A stretch of DNA of 64,000 bases from Paracoccaceae bacterium (lineage in GTDB: Bacteria > Pseudomonadota > Alphaproteobacteria > Rhodobacterales > Rhodobacteraceae), in assembly GCA_024226455.1 (NCBI GenBank), contig JAAELR010000038.1, positions 1-64,000 of the forward strand. The letters run 5' to 3'. The notes beneath the pieces were generated by a model. That model had not been told where the DNA came from. It ran no database searches and saw nothing but the letters and a program-made list of their open reading frames with translations. Position numbers and translations under genes: made by a program. Below are positions 25,013 to 34,999 of this stretch, piece by piece (position 1 is the first letter of the stretch; each line of letters begins with the position of its first letter).

Positions 25013-26011
25013 ATGGAACTTGTAGCCGACCCCATCGACCGCCGCCTGCTGGACGACTGGCAGCGCGATTTTCCCGTCACCCCACGCCCCTTTGCGGTGC
25101 TGGCCGGGGCGACGGGCTGCGCCGAGGACGACGTGCTGGCCCGGCTTACCACCATGCAGCGGTCGGGGCGGGTGACCCGGGTGGGCGGTACCTGTGCGCC
25201 CAACACGCTGTCGGCCTCGACGCTTGCCGCCGTCGCGGCACCGGTCGACCAAGTCGACAGGACCGCGGCCATCATCAGCAGCGAACCGGGTGTGAACCAC
25301 TCCTATGAGCGCGAAAACGCCTGGAACCTGTGGTTCGTCGCCACCGGCCCGGATCGCCAACACGTCACCGAAACCCTGAACCGGATAGAGCGGCGCTCTG
25401 GCTTGCGCGTTCTGGATTTGCAGCTGGTGCGGCCCTTCAACGTCGATCTGGGGTTCCGCATGACCGGCACCATCGCGCCGGAAACGCCGCCGGCAGCCAA
25501 ACCGATAGACCTGCAGGCGATCAAGCCCGGCGACCATGCGGTGATGCAGGCGCTGACCCGGGGCCTGCATCTGGTGCGCGCGCCCTATGCCGCGCTGGCC
25601 ACCGATCTTGGCCGCAGCGAGACCGATATCCTCGACCGGATCGGGGCGCTGGGGGCTGCCGGCATCCTGACGCGGCTGGGTGTCATCGTGCGGCACCGGG
25701 CGCTGGGCTGGCGGTCGAACGCGATGGTGGTCTGGGATATCGACCACGACGCAATCACCGCCGCCGGCCCGGAACTGGCGGCACTGCCGGGGATCACCCT
25801 GTGCTATGAACGCCGCCCGGTCGAGCGGGTCTGGCCCTATCGGCTGTACTCGATGATCCACGCCAAGTCGCGCCAGGATGCGCTGTCGGTCATGGACCAG
25901 GCATCCGACCTTGCCAGCCTGCGCGGCATCGCGCACCAGGCGCTGTTTTCCACCCGCTGTTTCCGCCAGACCGGCGCGATGATCGCGGCCCCGCAGGCGG
26001 CGGCGGAATGA
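25013..26011 (+). CDS. nirDL: Fused siroheme decarboxylase subunits NirD-NirL
   Basis: 332 residues made of two AsnC/Lrp-like units. The first (about 1-155) has GVNHSYERENAWNLWF and the second (about 170-325) has GITLCYERR; both have a winged-helix start (VLAGATGCAEDDV; LATDLGRSETDI). Together with NirG and NirH it decarboxylates siroheme to 12,18-didecarboxysiroheme. Fusion of D and L is also known in Paracoccus-type clusters, while in Pseudomonas they are separate genes. It overlaps nirG by 4 bases. Confidence 0.92.
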   Translation: MELVADPIDRRLLDDWQRDFPVTPRPFAVLAGATGCAEDDVLARLTTMQRSGRVTRVGGTCAPNTLSASTLAAVAAPVDQVDRTAAIISSEPGVNHSYERENAWNLWFVATGPDRQHVTETLNRIERRSGLRVLDLQLVRPFNVDLGFRMTGTIAPETPPAAKPIDLQAIKPGDHAVMQALTRGLHLVRAPYAALATDLGRSETDILDRIGALGAAGILTRLGVIVRHRALGWRSNAMVVWDIDHDAITAAGPELAALPGITLCYERRPVERVWPYRLYSMIHAKSRQDALSVMDQASDLASLRGIAHQALFSTRCFRQTGAMIAAPQAAAE

Positions 26012-26460
26012 ACCCTCTGGACGCGACTGACCGGGCCCTGGTCAATGCCCTGCAAGACGACCTGCCTCTGACGCACCGCCCCTTTGCGGCGCTGGCAGAA
26101 CATCTGGGGCTGACCGAAAACGCCCTGCTGGACCGGGTGAAGGCGCTGCGCCAGGCCGGTGTGCTGACCCGGTTCGGCCCGTTTTTCGACGCGGCCGCCA
26201 TGGGCGGGGCGTTCTGTCTTTGCGCCATGTCTGTTCCACCTGAGGAATTCGAGACTGTCATGACCAGGGTCAATGCGCATCCCGAAGTGGCGCATAACTA
26301 TGAGCGCACGCACCGGCTGAACATGTGGTTCGTTCTGGCAACCGAGACGCCCGACGAGATCACCGACACCGCCGATGCGATAGAGCGGGAGACAGGGCTG
26401 AGCGTGCACCGGTTTCCTAAACTGCAAGAGTTCTTTGTCGGGTTCCGGGTGGCCGCATAA
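26008..26460 (+). CDS. nirG: Siroheme decarboxylase subunit NirG
   Basis: 150 residues, AsnC/Lrp fold without a regulatory role. The substrate-site signature VAHNYERTHRLNMWFVLATE is intact. It works with NirDL and NirH on siroheme. ATGA overlap with nirDL upstream and one-base overlap with nirH downstream. Confidence 0.92.
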   Translation: MNPLDATDRALVNALQDDLPLTHRPFAALAEHLGLTENALLDRVKALRQAGVLTRFGPFFDAAAMGGAFCLCAMSVPPEEFETVMTRVNAHPEVAHNYERTHRLNMWFVLATETPDEITDTADAIERETGLSVHRFPKLQEFFVGFRVAA

Positions 26461-26945
26461 TGAAACTGGACAGCACTGACCGCGCCATCATAGAGGCGCT
26501 GCAGACCGGTTTGCCGCTGGTTCCCGCGCCCTATGCGCAGGTGTCCGAGGCGCTGGGCCTGGACGAGGCCGATCTGACCGCTCGGCTGCAGGCGATGAAG
26601 CAAAGCGGTGTGATCCGCCGCATCGCCGCTGCACCCAATCACTATCGCCTGGGCATGACCGCCAACGGCATGACCGTGTGGGATGTCGACGACGCCGCAC
26701 TTGCCAAGCTGGGCCCGCGTGTGGGCGCACTCGATTTCGTCACCCATTGCTATGAGCGCCCGCGCGCGCTTCCGGACTGGCCTTACAACCTTTTCGCCAT
26801 GGTACACGGTGCCAGCCCCGGCGAGGTCGAAGCCAAGCAGCTTCGCATCGCCGATCTGCTGGGCGATGCGTTGCGCGGGTCGGACATCCTCTATTCCAGC
26901 CGCATCCTGAAGAAGACCGGATTGCGGCTTGCCAGGAAAAGGTAG
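26460..26945 (+). CDS. nirH: Siroheme decarboxylase subunit NirH
   Basis: 161 residues of the same fold. The equivalent site reads [20 protein letters not shown], closer to the NirL half than to NirG, as expected. The order DL-G-H matches other alphaproteobacterial nir clusters. nirJ starts 4 bases after its stop. Confidence 0.92.
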   Translation: MKLDSTDRAIIEALQTGLPLVPAPYAQVSEALGLDEADLTARLQAMKQSGVIRRIAAAPNHYRLGMTANGMTVWDVDDAALAKLGPRVGALDFVTHCYERPRALPDWPYNLFAMVHGASPGEVEAKQLRIADLLGDALRGSDILYSSRILKKTGLRLARKR

Positions 26946-26949
26946 GCTG

Positions 26950-28161
26950 ATGTTCCGCCTGACCGAATACATGACCCAATTGGTCCACCCGACCCCGGTG
27001 CGCAAGCGCGGCACGGGCGCGGTGAAACCGGTGGTGATCTGGAACCTCACCAGGCGCTGCAACCTGCGTTGCCGGCATTGCTATACGGTGTCGGCAGACG
27101 TCGATTTCCCCGGCGAGTTGAGCCAGGCGCAGGCGATGCGGACGCTGGAGGATCTGGGGCGGTTGAAAGTGCCGGCGCTGATCCTGTCGGGCGGCGAGCC
27201 ACTGGACCGCGCCGACCTGTTCGCCCTCGCCGAACGCGCGCGCCATCTGGTGCGGGTGCTGGCGTTGTCTACCAACGGTACCAAAATATCTGGCGAGACC
27301 GCCGACCGGGTGGCCGGTATCGGGTTCGACTATGTGGGCATTTCGATCGACGGGATCGGCGCCACCAATGACTGGTTTCGCGGCGTCGACGGCGCCTTTG
27401 ACGCGGCCTTGCGCGGGGTGCGGGCGCTGAAGAAGCGCGACGTGAAGGTCGGTCTGCGGTTCTGCCTGACCGAGGGCACCCAGCACCACCTGCCCGACCT
27501 CTTGCAGCTTTGCGATGACGAAGGCGTCGACAAGTTCTATCTTTCCCACCTGGTCTATGCTGGGCGCGGCGACAAGAACCGCGGCGAGGATGCGCATCAC
27601 CAGATGACGCGGCAGGCCATGGATCTGCTGATCGACCGTGCCTGGGCCACGGCCTCCGGCGGCACGCCGCTGGATGTCGTCACCGGCAACAACGACGCCG
27701 ACGCGGGGTATTTCCTCGACTGGGCGGCGCGCAGGTTCGAGCCCGTTCAAGTGGCGCATCTGCGCGATCACCTGACGGCCTGGGGCGGCAATTCTTCTGG
27801 GCTGGGCGTGGCCAATATCGACTTTGTCGGCGATGTACATCCCGACACCTATTGGTCGGACTACACTGTCGGGAACGTGAAAGACACCGCGTTTTCAACG
27901 CTCTGGACCGGAGATGACCCGATGCTGGCCACCTTGCGCACCCGGCCGCGCCCACTTAAAGGGCGCTGCGGGGCCTGCGCGCTGCGGGAGGTTTGCGGCG
28001 GCAACACCCGGATCCGCGCCCTGCAGCTTACCGGCGATCCGTGGGCCGAGGATCCAGCCTGCTATCTGAGCAATTGCGAAATAGGTGTGGCCGACGCCGA
28101 CCGGCTGCAACTCACCCCCTTCAGAGGCAAGAAACATGACCCGCAACACCGGTTTTTCTAG
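26950..28161 (+). CDS. nirJ: Radical SAM enzyme of heme d1 synthesis
   Basis: 403 residues. It replaces propionate side chains of didecarboxysiroheme with oxo groups. The radical SAM cluster motif is C37NLRCRHC44 and an SPASM-like C-terminal region has [15 protein letters not shown] plus two further cysteines. I start at MFRLTEYM, which matches the family; an in-frame ATG 21 bases upstream lies within nirH. Its 3' end overlaps nirN by 26 bases. Confidence 0.94.
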   Translation: MFRLTEYMTQLVHPTPVRKRGTGAVKPVVIWNLTRRCNLRCRHCYTVSADVDFPGELSQAQAMRTLEDLGRLKVPALILSGGEPLDRADLFALAERARHLVRVLALSTNGTKISGETADRVAGIGFDYVGISIDGIGATNDWFRGVDGAFDAALRGVRALKKRDVKVGLRFCLTEGTQHHLPDLLQLCDDEGVDKFYLSHLVYAGRGDKNRGEDAHHQMTRQAMDLLIDRAWATASGGTPLDVVTGNNDADAGYFLDWAARRFEPVQVAHLRDHLTAWGGNSSGLGVANIDFVGDVHPDTYWSDYTVGNVKDTAFSTLWTGDDPMLATLRTRPRPLKGRCGACALREVCGGNTRIRALQLTGDPWAEDPACYLSNCEIGVADADRLQLTPFRGKKHDPQHRFF

Positions 28162-29692
28162 AATAGCCCTGGTATTGTCGCTGACCCTGCCCGGCGCGGC
28201 GCTGGCCGATCCGGTGGCTGACTATCAGGAGTTTTGCGCCGAGTGCCACGAGGCCGACCGGCTGGGCGGCACCGGCCCGGCGCTGATCCCGCAGACCCTC
28301 AAGCGCATGCGCGGGCCCAAGGTAGAGGCGGTGATCCGCGACGGCCGCGTGGCCACCCAGATGCCCGACTTTGCCGAAGATCTCGACGAGACCCGCATCG
28401 CAGAGCTTGCCGCCTATCTGAAAACCCCGCTGGAAATCGTGCCCCCCTGGGGCGAGGCCGAGATCATGGCCAGCCGGGTGCTGGACGAGGATTACCAAGC
28501 CGCCGATGCCCCGGTCTGGGCGTCGGACCCGATGAACATCACGCTGGTGGTGGAAACCGGCGATCACCATGTTTCGGTTCTGGATGGCGACACGTTCGAA
28601 GTGCTCGACCGGTTTGCGACCCCGTTTGCGGTGCATGGCGGCCCCAAGTTCAGCCCGGACGGGCGATACGTGTTCATCATGTCGCGCGACGGCTGGGTGC
28701 AGAAATACGATATCTGGTCACTGCAACAAGTGGGCCGCATCCGCGCCGGCCTCAACAGCCGCAATATCGCCATGTCGGGCGACGGCAAGTGGATCGCGGT
28801 GGCCAACTATCTGCCCAACACGCTGACGCTATTGTCAACCGACGATCTGAGCGTTGCCGAGGTGCATGAGATCAAGGGCAAGGATGGCACCCCCAGCCGG
28901 GTCAGTGCCGTCTATCAGGCCCCGCCGCGCGAAAGCTTCGTTCTGGCGCTGAAGGACGTGCCTGAGATTTGGGAGGTTTCCTATGCCAAGCACCCCGACC
29001 CCGGGATCTTTGCCGGCGGTCTGGCGCATGACTGGAAGATCGAAGGACCGACACCGCAGGACACGCCCTTCCCGATCCGCAAGATCACCACGCCCGATTA
29101 TCTGGACGATTTCTTTTTCGACCAAAGCTATGAATACGTCATGGGTGCTTCGCGCAAGGGCGATGGCGGCCAGGTGATCGACCTTTTGATCGGGCAGAAG
29201 GTGGCCGATCTGGACCTGCCCGGCATGCCGCATCTGGGCTCTGGCATTACCTGGAAATGGGGCGACACGACGGTGATGGCAACGCCGCACCTGAAGGACG
29301 GCAACGTGTCGGTGATCGACATGACCAGCTGGCAGACGATCAAGCGCATTGCGACCGACGGTCCGGGGTTCTTCATGCGCAGCCATGAGAACTCTAAATA
29401 CGTCTGGGTCGACGTGTTCTTTGGCCCCAACAAGGACGCCATGCACGTGATCGACAAGGAAACGCTGGAGATAGTCAGGACGCTGCACCCGGTGCCCGGT
29501 GCCACGGTCGCGCATGTGGAGTTCACCCGCGACGGCAGCCATGCGCTGGTGTCGGTCTGGGAGGATGACGGCGCGGTGCTGGTCTATGACGCCGAAACTC
29601 TGGAACTGGTCAAGACCCTGCCGATGCGCAAGCCCTCGGGCAAGTACAACGTCTGGAACAAGATCACCTTCTCGGAAGGTACCAGCCACTGA
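28136..29692 (+). CDS. nirN: NirN, dihydro-heme d1 dehydrogenase
   Basis: A 518-residue paralogue of NirS: signal peptide (to LADP, about residue 22), cytochrome c domain with CAECH, and a d1-type propeller ([37 protein letters not shown]). NirN oxidises the last intermediate to heme d1 and can hand it to NirS. The start within nirJ is set by the signal peptide. It lacks the NirS catalytic loop context, and its position at the end of the nir genes is typical. Confidence 0.94.
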   Translation: MTRNTGFSRIALVLSLTLPGAALADPVADYQEFCAECHEADRLGGTGPALIPQTLKRMRGPKVEAVIRDGRVATQMPDFAEDLDETRIAELAAYLKTPLEIVPPWGEAEIMASRVLDEDYQAADAPVWASDPMNITLVVETGDHHVSVLDGDTFEVLDRFATPFAVHGGPKFSPDGRYVFIMSRDGWVQKYDIWSLQQVGRIRAGLNSRNIAMSGDGKWIAVANYLPNTLTLLSTDDLSVAEVHEIKGKDGTPSRVSAVYQAPPRESFVLALKDVPEIWEVSYAKHPDPGIFAGGLAHDWKIEGPTPQDTPFPIRKITTPDYLDDFFFDQSYEYVMGASRKGDGGQVIDLLIGQKVADLDLPGMPHLGSGITWKWGDTTVMATPHLKDGNVSVIDMTSWQTIKRIATDGPGFFMRSHENSKYVWVDVFFGPNKDAMHVIDKETLEIVRTLHPVPGATVAHVEFTRDGSHALVSVWEDDGAVLVYDAETLELVKTLPMRKPSGKYNVWNKITFSEGTSH

Positions 29693-29721
29693 CCTGCGGT
29701 CCAAGCCAGGGGAGATTTGCC

Positions 29722-30438
29722 ATGCACGATACCGACGCCCTGATCGTGGCCCACGGCCAGCCTTCGGCAGCCGAAGAGGCCGAGGCGGCGCTGGCCGGCT
29801 TCGCGGCCAGGCTGCGGGCGCAGTTGCCCGGCATGCGGCTGGCATCGGCCAGCATGGCCGCACCAGGCCGGTTGGAGACCGAGCTGAACAGACTGACCCG
29901 CGGCGGGCTGGTCTATCCGCTGTTCATGGCCGATGGCTGGTTCGTGCGCACGGCGCTCATGGAACGCATCGGCACCGCACTCGTCGAGGTGATGCGCCCC
30001 TTCGGCATGGAGCAGGACCTGCCCGGCGTGGTCGCCAGAGCTCTGTCGCGCCATCTTGATGGTGGGCCGGGCAAGGTGCTGCTGGCCGCACATGGCTCTG
30101 CCAGCGGACGTCACGCACCCGGACAGGCGGCCCGTGATTTCGCCGAACGGCTGGAAGGCGCAATGCCGGGCACCGTGGTCGAGATCGGGTTTCTGGAACA
30201 GAAGCCCGGGATTGCCGATGCGATGGTCCGAACCGGCAGGGATGCGCTATGCCTGCCCTTCCTTGCGATGGACGGCAATCACATGCGCCGCGACGTGCGC
30301 CGCGCGCTCGAAGCGGGCGGTCACACCGGGCAGATCCTGCCAGTGATCAGCCAACTGGCTGATGCCGATGCGGTGATTGCCGATGCCATCCTGACCCGGT
30401 GGCAGGAAACCGGCGCACCCCAACGCGCCGCGTCATAG
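29722..30438 (+). CDS. cbiX: CbiX/SirB-type sirohydrochlorin chelatase
   Basis: 238 residues formed by two similar halves, each starting with a chelatase histidine motif: DALIVAHGQPS and KVLLAAHGSASG. Long-form CbiX/SirB proteins have this duplicated layout and insert Co2+ or Fe2+ into sirohydrochlorin. Because it follows nirN by 29 bases, iron insertion to form siroheme for heme d1 is the likely job. It is not a standard nir gene in Pseudomonas. The precorrin-2 dehydrogenase step still has no candidate here. Confidence 0.82.
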   Translation: MHDTDALIVAHGQPSAAEEAEAALAGFAARLRAQLPGMRLASASMAAPGRLETELNRLTRGGLVYPLFMADGWFVRTALMERIGTALVEVMRPFGMEQDLPGVVARALSRHLDGGPGKVLLAAHGSASGRHAPGQAARDFAERLEGAMPGTVVEIGFLEQKPGIADAMVRTGRDALCLPFLAMDGNHMRRDVRRALEAGGHTGQILPVISQLADADAVIADAILTRWQETGAPQRAAS

Positions 30439-30526
30439 CAAATCCGACTGGGCTGGCATCGCCGCCGGGCAACCGCAGGCGCCCACCCTCGGGGGCACAT
30501 GTCTATGCACTGATATGCACTGAAAT

Positions 30527-30558
30527 ACCGCCCGCCCGGCGAGGCCGGGCGGTGCGGT
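30527..30558 (-). terminator. Hairpin terminator between cbiX and hemA
   Basis: In the minus direction, ACCGCaCCGCCCGGC pairs across a 3-nt loop with GCCGGGCGG-GCGGT (one bulge), 10 bases after the hemA stop. Only a short T-rich tail follows. It may serve the convergent transcripts in both directions. Confidence 0.55.
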
Positions 30559-30568
30559 TTGGCGTGGA

Positions 30569-31792
30569 TTATTGCGCTGCCATCGGTCGGCGCGCGATCT
30601 GGCACTCGGTCCAGAGCGCCTCCAGCGCGCCCAGCAGATGCTCGATTTCCTCGTCCGAATGCACTGGCGACGGCGTGATGCGCAGACGTTCGGTGCCCTT
30701 GGGCACGGTCGGATAGTTGATCGGCTGGATATAGACGCCGTAGTCGCGCATCAGAATATCCGAGATGAACTTGCACTTCACCGGGTCGCCGACCATCACC
30801 GGGATGATGTGGCTGGGATTCGGGATATGCGGGATGCCCATGGCATCAAGCCCCTTGCGCACCCGAGCGACGCGTTCCTTCTGGCTGTCGCGTTCCTTGC
30901 AGGAGCGTTTCAGGTGCTGCACCGAGGCGCGGGCGCCCGCGGCCACGGCGGGCGGCAGCGCGGTGGTGAAGATGAAGCCGCTGGCGAAGCTGCGCACGAA
31001 GTCGCACAGTTCTGCCGAGGCGGCGATATAGCCACCCACCACGCCAAAGGCCTTGCCCAGCGTGCCCTCGATCACTGTCAGCCGGTGCATCAACCCCTCG
31101 CGTTCGGCGATACCGCCGCCCCGCGGGCCATAGAGCCCGACCGCGTGCACCTCGTCGAGATAGGTCATCGCGCCGTATTTGTCGGCCAGATCGCAAATGG
31201 CTTCGATGGGGCCGATATCGCCATCCATCGAATAGACACTTTCAAAGGCGATAAGCTTGGGCGCATCGGGGTCGGCGGCGGCCAGTTTCGTCTCCAGATC
31301 GTCCAGATCGTTGTGTTTCCAGATCACTTTGCTGGCGCGCGAATGGCGGATACCCTCGATCATCGAGGCGTGGTTCAGACTGTCAGAAAACACGATGCAG
31401 CCGGGGATCTGCGAGGCCAGCGTACCAATGGCGGCCCAGTTCGACACGTATCCGGAGGTGAAGAGCAGCGCCGCCTGCTTGCCGTGCAGATCGGCCAGTT
31501 CGGCCTCCAGCAGCACGTGTTCGTGGGTCGTGCCCGAGATGTTCCTGGTGCCGCCCGCGCCAGCGCCCGAATGGTCGATGGCCGTATGCATGGCAGCCAG
31601 CACATCGGGGTTCTGGCCCATGCCCAGATAATCGTTCGAACACCAGATCGTCACCTCTCCGGTCCCGTCCTCGGCAGTGTGGCGGGCCCGCGGAAAGGCG
31701 CCACGCCTGCGCTGCAGATCGGCAAAAACACGGTAGTTGCCCTCATCACGCAGCCCGTCAAGACGCGATTTGAAAAAGGCCTGATAGTCCAT
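30569..31792 (-). CDS. hemA: 5-aminolevulinate synthase
   Basis: Condenses glycine and succinyl-CoA to 5-aminolevulinate, the first step of heme synthesis. 407 residues, PLP enzyme: [18 protein letters not shown] binds PLP and the Schiff-base lysine is in [14 protein letters not shown]. Start at MDYQAFF follows an AGGATG ribosome site; the frame extends 21 codons further without homology. It sits between nir and nor genes behind an FNR/NnrR box, so it is probably a second, anaerobically induced isozyme supplying heme for the cytochromes. Whether another hemA exists cannot be seen. Confidence 0.96.
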   Translation of the reverse strand: MDYQAFFKSRLDGLRDEGNYRVFADLQRRRGAFPRARHTAEDGTGEVTIWCSNDYLGMGQNPDVLAAMHTAIDHSGAGAGGTRNISGTTHEHVLLEAELADLHGKQAALLFTSGYVSNWAAIGTLASQIPGCIVFSDSLNHASMIEGIRHSRASKVIWKHNDLDDLETKLAAADPDAPKLIAFESVYSMDGDIGPIEAICDLADKYGAMTYLDEVHAVGLYGPRGGGIAEREGLMHRLTVIEGTLGKAFGVVGGYIAASAELCDFVRSFASGFIFTTALPPAVAAGARASVQHLKRSCKERDSQKERVARVRKGLDAMGIPHIPNPSHIIPVMVGDPVKCKFISDILMRDYGVYIQPINYPTVPKGTERLRITPSPVHSDEEIEHLLGALEALWTECQIARRPMAAQ

Positions 31793-31853
31793 GTGACATC
31801 CTCCGGTGCATGTCTGCTCGGGTGGATAAAACCCATTCGCAAGACTGCGAGTC

Positions 31854-31867
31854 ATGATTTAAGTCAA
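31854..31867 (-). promoter_or_regulatory. FNR/NnrR-type box before hemA
   Basis: Minus-strand TTGACTTAAATCAT, 9 of 10 dyad positions fitting, centred 68 bp before the hemA ATG, the same distance as the nirS box from its gene. Confidence 0.75.
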
Positions 31868-32133
31868 GTCCGCCAAAAAAGACCGAACGAAAGACCAGTC
31901 GCCAGCCACCCCGAAAGGGGCAACCCGGCCCCGGCGCATGCGGAAAGCTCCCCAAGCGCAGGCGACTGGCCTTTGGGTCAGAAGACCCGGATGCGATCCT
32001 GCCAGCCATCGGCCTCACCCAAGAACGCAGGCAGCAGAAACGCGAGAGGCCGTGATGAAAGAAGACAAATGGGCGCTGGGCGCCCCTGGCCGGGTGGGCA
32101 CGCAAAGGTTGTCACAGGAGCATCGGGCGAGTC

Positions 32134-32147
32134 TTAACCAAGGTCAA
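32134..32147 (+). promoter_or_regulatory. Upstream FNR/NnrR-type box in the norC region
   Basis: TTAACCAAGGTCAA, about 203 bp before norC. Same TTAAC half-site variant as the nirE box. May be a second activator site or a binding site acting on a distal promoter. Confidence 0.55.
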
Positions 32148-32270
32148 GGATCCCGGGATTTCGGGTCGAATACCCGCCCGCCCGACACCGGGCGCCCTGC
32201 GCAGACGAGGCATATCGGCGGATAGTGCGGCCAGAGGCCGCGATATGTGGTCCGTGAAAGCCCCCGCTAC

Positions 32271-32284
32271 TTGACTATTGTTAA
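32271..32284 (+). promoter_or_regulatory. Proximal FNR/NnrR-type box before norC
   Basis: TTGACTATTGTTAA, centred 66 bp before the norC ATG, matching the nirS and hemA distance. Probably the main activator site for norCBQDEF. Confidence 0.78.
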
Positions 32285-32343
32285 GAATCGCGCGCAAGGG
32301 CCTACCTAGTGTGCAAAAAGGACAACTGTAACTGGAGGCCGAA

Positions 32344-32796
32344 ATGGCTGAAGTCATGACCAAGACCATGGCGCGCAACGTCTTCTACGGCGGCTCGCTA
32401 TTCTTCATCGTGATCTTCCTGATTATGTCGTTCCAGTCGGTTCGCTACATCGTGAACGAATCGACTGACGCCGCGACGCTGACCGACAGCGTGGCTCGCG
32501 GCAAACGCGTGTGGGAAGAGAACGCCTGCATCAACTGCCACACATTGATGGGGGAAGGCGCGTATTTCGCTCCGGAACTGGTCAACGTGATGACACGCTG
32601 GGGGGTCCAGGACGACCCCGAAGGCGCCTTCGAAACGCTTGACGGCTGGATTAAGGATCAGCCCTCGGGCGATGAGGGACGGCGGCAGATGCCTTATTTT
32701 GAACTGACCGAGGAGCAAACCCGCGACCTGGCGAATTTCTTCCTGTGGATCAACACGATCGACACACAGGGCTGGCCCCCGAATGATGCGGGCTAA
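32344..32796 (+). CDS. norC: Nitric oxide reductase cytochrome c subunit
   Basis: 150 residues: one N-terminal membrane anchor (about 14-35) and a periplasmic cytochrome c domain with C62INCH66. The axial methionine is probably M113 region (QMPYFEL). It passes electrons to NorB. A TGGAGG ribosome site precedes the ATG. First gene of norCBQDEF. Confidence 0.97.
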   Translation: MAEVMTKTMARNVFYGGSLFFIVIFLIMSFQSVRYIVNESTDAATLTDSVARGKRVWEENACINCHTLMGEGAYFAPELVNVMTRWGVQDDPEGAFETLDGWIKDQPSGDEGRRQMPYFELTEEQTRDLANFFLWINTIDTQGWPPNDAG

Positions 32797-32817
32797 GGCA
32801 GGAAAGGGAGACATGAG

Positions 32818-34179
32818 ATGAAATATCAGACTCAGAAAATCGCCCTGGTCTATTTCCTGGCAGCTATGGCGGTCTTCGCCGTGCAGGTGCTGGGCGGACT
32901 TTGGGCCGGGTGGATCTACGTCAACCCGAACTTCATGTCGGAGGTGTTGCCGTTCAACATCGTCCGGATGCTACACACCAACTCGCTGATCGTCTGGCTG
33001 CTGCTGGGCTTCTTCGGCGCCGCCTATTTCCTGATCCCGGAAGAGGCGGAACGCGAGATCCACTCGCCAATGCTGGCCTACGTGCAGCTTGCTATCCTGC
33101 TGCTGGGCACTGCAGGCGTGGTGGTCACCTACGTGTTCGACCTGTTCCACGGCAACTGGCTGCTGGGCATGGAGGGCCGCGAGTTCATCGAACAGCCCGT
33201 GTGGGTCAAGCTGGGCATTGCCGTTGCGGCGGTGATCTTCCTGTTCAACGTCAGCATGACGGTTCTGAAGGGCCGCAAGACGGCGATCACGAACGTGCTG
33301 CTGCTGGGTCTCTGGGGCCTGGTGCTGCTGTTCCTGTTTGCCTTCTACAACCCGGCCAACCTGTCGCTCGACAAGATGTTCTGGTGGTACATCGTGCACC
33401 TGTGGGTTGAGGGCACCTGGGAACTGGTGATGGCATCGATCCTCGCCTTCCTGATGCTGAAACTGACCGGCGTCGACCGCGAGGTCATCGAAAAGTGGCT
33501 CTATATCATCGTTGCCACGGCGCTGTTTTCTGGCATTCTGGGCACCGGGCACCACTACTACTGGATCGGCACCCCCGGTTACTGGCAGTGGATCGGCTCG
33601 ATCTTCAGCTCACTTGAGGTCATCCCGTTCTTCGCCATGATGAGCTTTGCTTTCGTCATGGTCTGGAAGGGCAAGCGTGATCATCCCAACAAGGCGGCCC
33701 TGCTTTGGGCCTTGGGAGCGGCCACCGTTGCCTTCTTCGGCGCCGGTGTCTGGGGCTTCCTGCACACGCTGCACGGAGTGAACTACTACACCCACGGCAC
33801 GCAGATCACCGCAGCCCACGGCCACCTGGCCTTCTTCGGGGCCTACGTCAGCGTCAACCTGGCGATCATCAGCTATGCCATGCCGATCCTGACCGGGCGC
33901 GACCCGTACAATCAGGTGCTTAACATGGCGAGCTTCTGGCTGATGACCGGCGGCATGGCCTTCATGACCTTCGTGCTGACCTTCGCCGGCACCATCCAGA
34001 CGCATCTGCAACGGGTGATGGGCGAGAACTTCATGTACGTCCAGGAAGGCATGAACCTGTTCTTCATCATGCGCTGGGGCGCCGGCTTGGTCGTCGTGCT
34101 GGGGGCTGTGCTGTTCATCTACGCACAGATCGCTCCGCGGCGCGAGGTCATCGAACCGGGCGTGACCGAGAAAGCCTGA
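32818..34179 (+). CDS. norB: Nitric oxide reductase catalytic subunit
   Basis: 453 residues, about 12 membrane helices, heme-copper-oxidase superfamily. It couples two NO to N2O at a heme b3/FeB centre. Landmarks: RMLHTNSLIVWLLLG, EGTWELVMAS with the conserved glutamates, GTGHHYYWIGTP with two FeB histidines, and HGVNYYTHGTQITAAHGHLAFFGAY near the heme ligands. This is the cNor type because NorC is present and there is no quinol-oxidase N-terminal extension. Confidence 0.98.
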   Translation: MKYQTQKIALVYFLAAMAVFAVQVLGGLWAGWIYVNPNFMSEVLPFNIVRMLHTNSLIVWLLLGFFGAAYFLIPEEAEREIHSPMLAYVQLAILLLGTAGVVVTYVFDLFHGNWLLGMEGREFIEQPVWVKLGIAVAAVIFLFNVSMTVLKGRKTAITNVLLLGLWGLVLLFLFAFYNPANLSLDKMFWWYIVHLWVEGTWELVMASILAFLMLKLTGVDREVIEKWLYIIVATALFSGILGTGHHYYWIGTPGYWQWIGSIFSSLEVIPFFAMMSFAFVMVWKGKRDHPNKAALLWALGAATVAFFGAGVWGFLHTLHGVNYYTHGTQITAAHGHLAFFGAYVSVNLAIISYAMPILTGRDPYNQVLNMASFWLMTGGMAFMTFVLTFAGTIQTHLQRVMGENFMYVQEGMNLFFIMRWGAGLVVVLGAVLFIYAQIAPRREVIEPGVTEKA

Positions 34180-34182
34180 TAG

Positions 34183-34989
34183 ATGGCCGCATCCCAAGAA
34201 CTGCAGGAGGGGGCTTCGGCCCCCTTCTACGCCCCTGTCGCCGACGAATGTGCGGTGTTCGAGGCGGCTTTCCGGCACGAACTGCCGATTCTTCTGAAAG
34301 GACCGACGGGCTGCGGCAAGACCCGCTTCGTCGCTCATATGGCCGCCCGTCTGGGCCGCCCGCTTTTTACTGTTGCCTGCCATGACGACCTCTCGGCGGC
34401 CGACCTGGTCGGTCGTTTCCTGCTGAAGGGCGGTGAAACGATCTGGGTTGACGGCCCGCTGACCCGCGCGGTGCGCGAGGGCGCGATCTGCTATCTCGAC
34501 GAGGTGGTCGAGGCGCGCAAGGACGTCACGGTCGTGGTGCACCCGCTGACCGACGACCGCCGCATCCTGCCGCTGGAAAAGACCGGCGAAGAGATATCGG
34601 CGTCCCCCGGCTTCATGCTGGTGGCCTCTTACAACCCCGGCTACCAGAACATCCTTAAAACCCTGAAACCTTCGACCCGCCAAAGGTTTCTGTCGATAGA
34701 TTTCGATTTCCCCTCCCAGGATCGGGAGATCGAGATCGTGACGACCGAAAGCGGGTTGGACGCCAGCCGGGCGACGTCCCTTGTCCGGCTGGCGCAAAAG
34801 CTGCGCGGCCTGAAGGGTCACGACCTGGAAGAAGGCGTCTCGACGCGCCTGGTGATCTATTGCGCCATGCTGATCAGAGAGGGCATGGCCGTGGAACGCG
34901 CCATCATGGCGGCGATGATAGAGCCGCTGACCGATGACGAGGACGTCAAGCGCGGCCTGATGGATCTGGTCACGGCGATCTACGGCTGA
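34183..34989 (+). CDS. norQ: MoxR-type AAA+ ATPase for NO reductase assembly
   Basis: 268 residues with Walker A G40PTGCGKT47, a Walker B-like CYLDEVVEA and sensor SYNPGYQN. NorQ and NorD together activate NorCB, probably by inserting FeB. Starts 3 bases after norB. Confidence 0.95.
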   Translation: MAASQELQEGASAPFYAPVADECAVFEAAFRHELPILLKGPTGCGKTRFVAHMAARLGRPLFTVACHDDLSAADLVGRFLLKGGETIWVDGPLTRAVREGAICYLDEVVEARKDVTVVVHPLTDDRRILPLEKTGEEISASPGFMLVASYNPGYQNILKTLKPSTRQRFLSIDFDFPSQDREIEIVTTESGLDASRATSLVRLAQKLRGLKGHDLEEGVSTRLVIYCAMLIREGMAVERAIMAAMIEPLTDDEDVKRGLMDLVTAIYG

Positions 34990-34999
34990 GGCCAGGGCG

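Larger units (their letters stand above)
31793..32343. other. Divergent regulatory region between hemA and norC
   Basis: A 551-bp gap without a credible gene. It contains three FNR/NnrR-type boxes (one near hemA, two on the norC side), listed separately. The middle part, 31868-32133, shows nothing I recognise. Confidence 0.7.
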
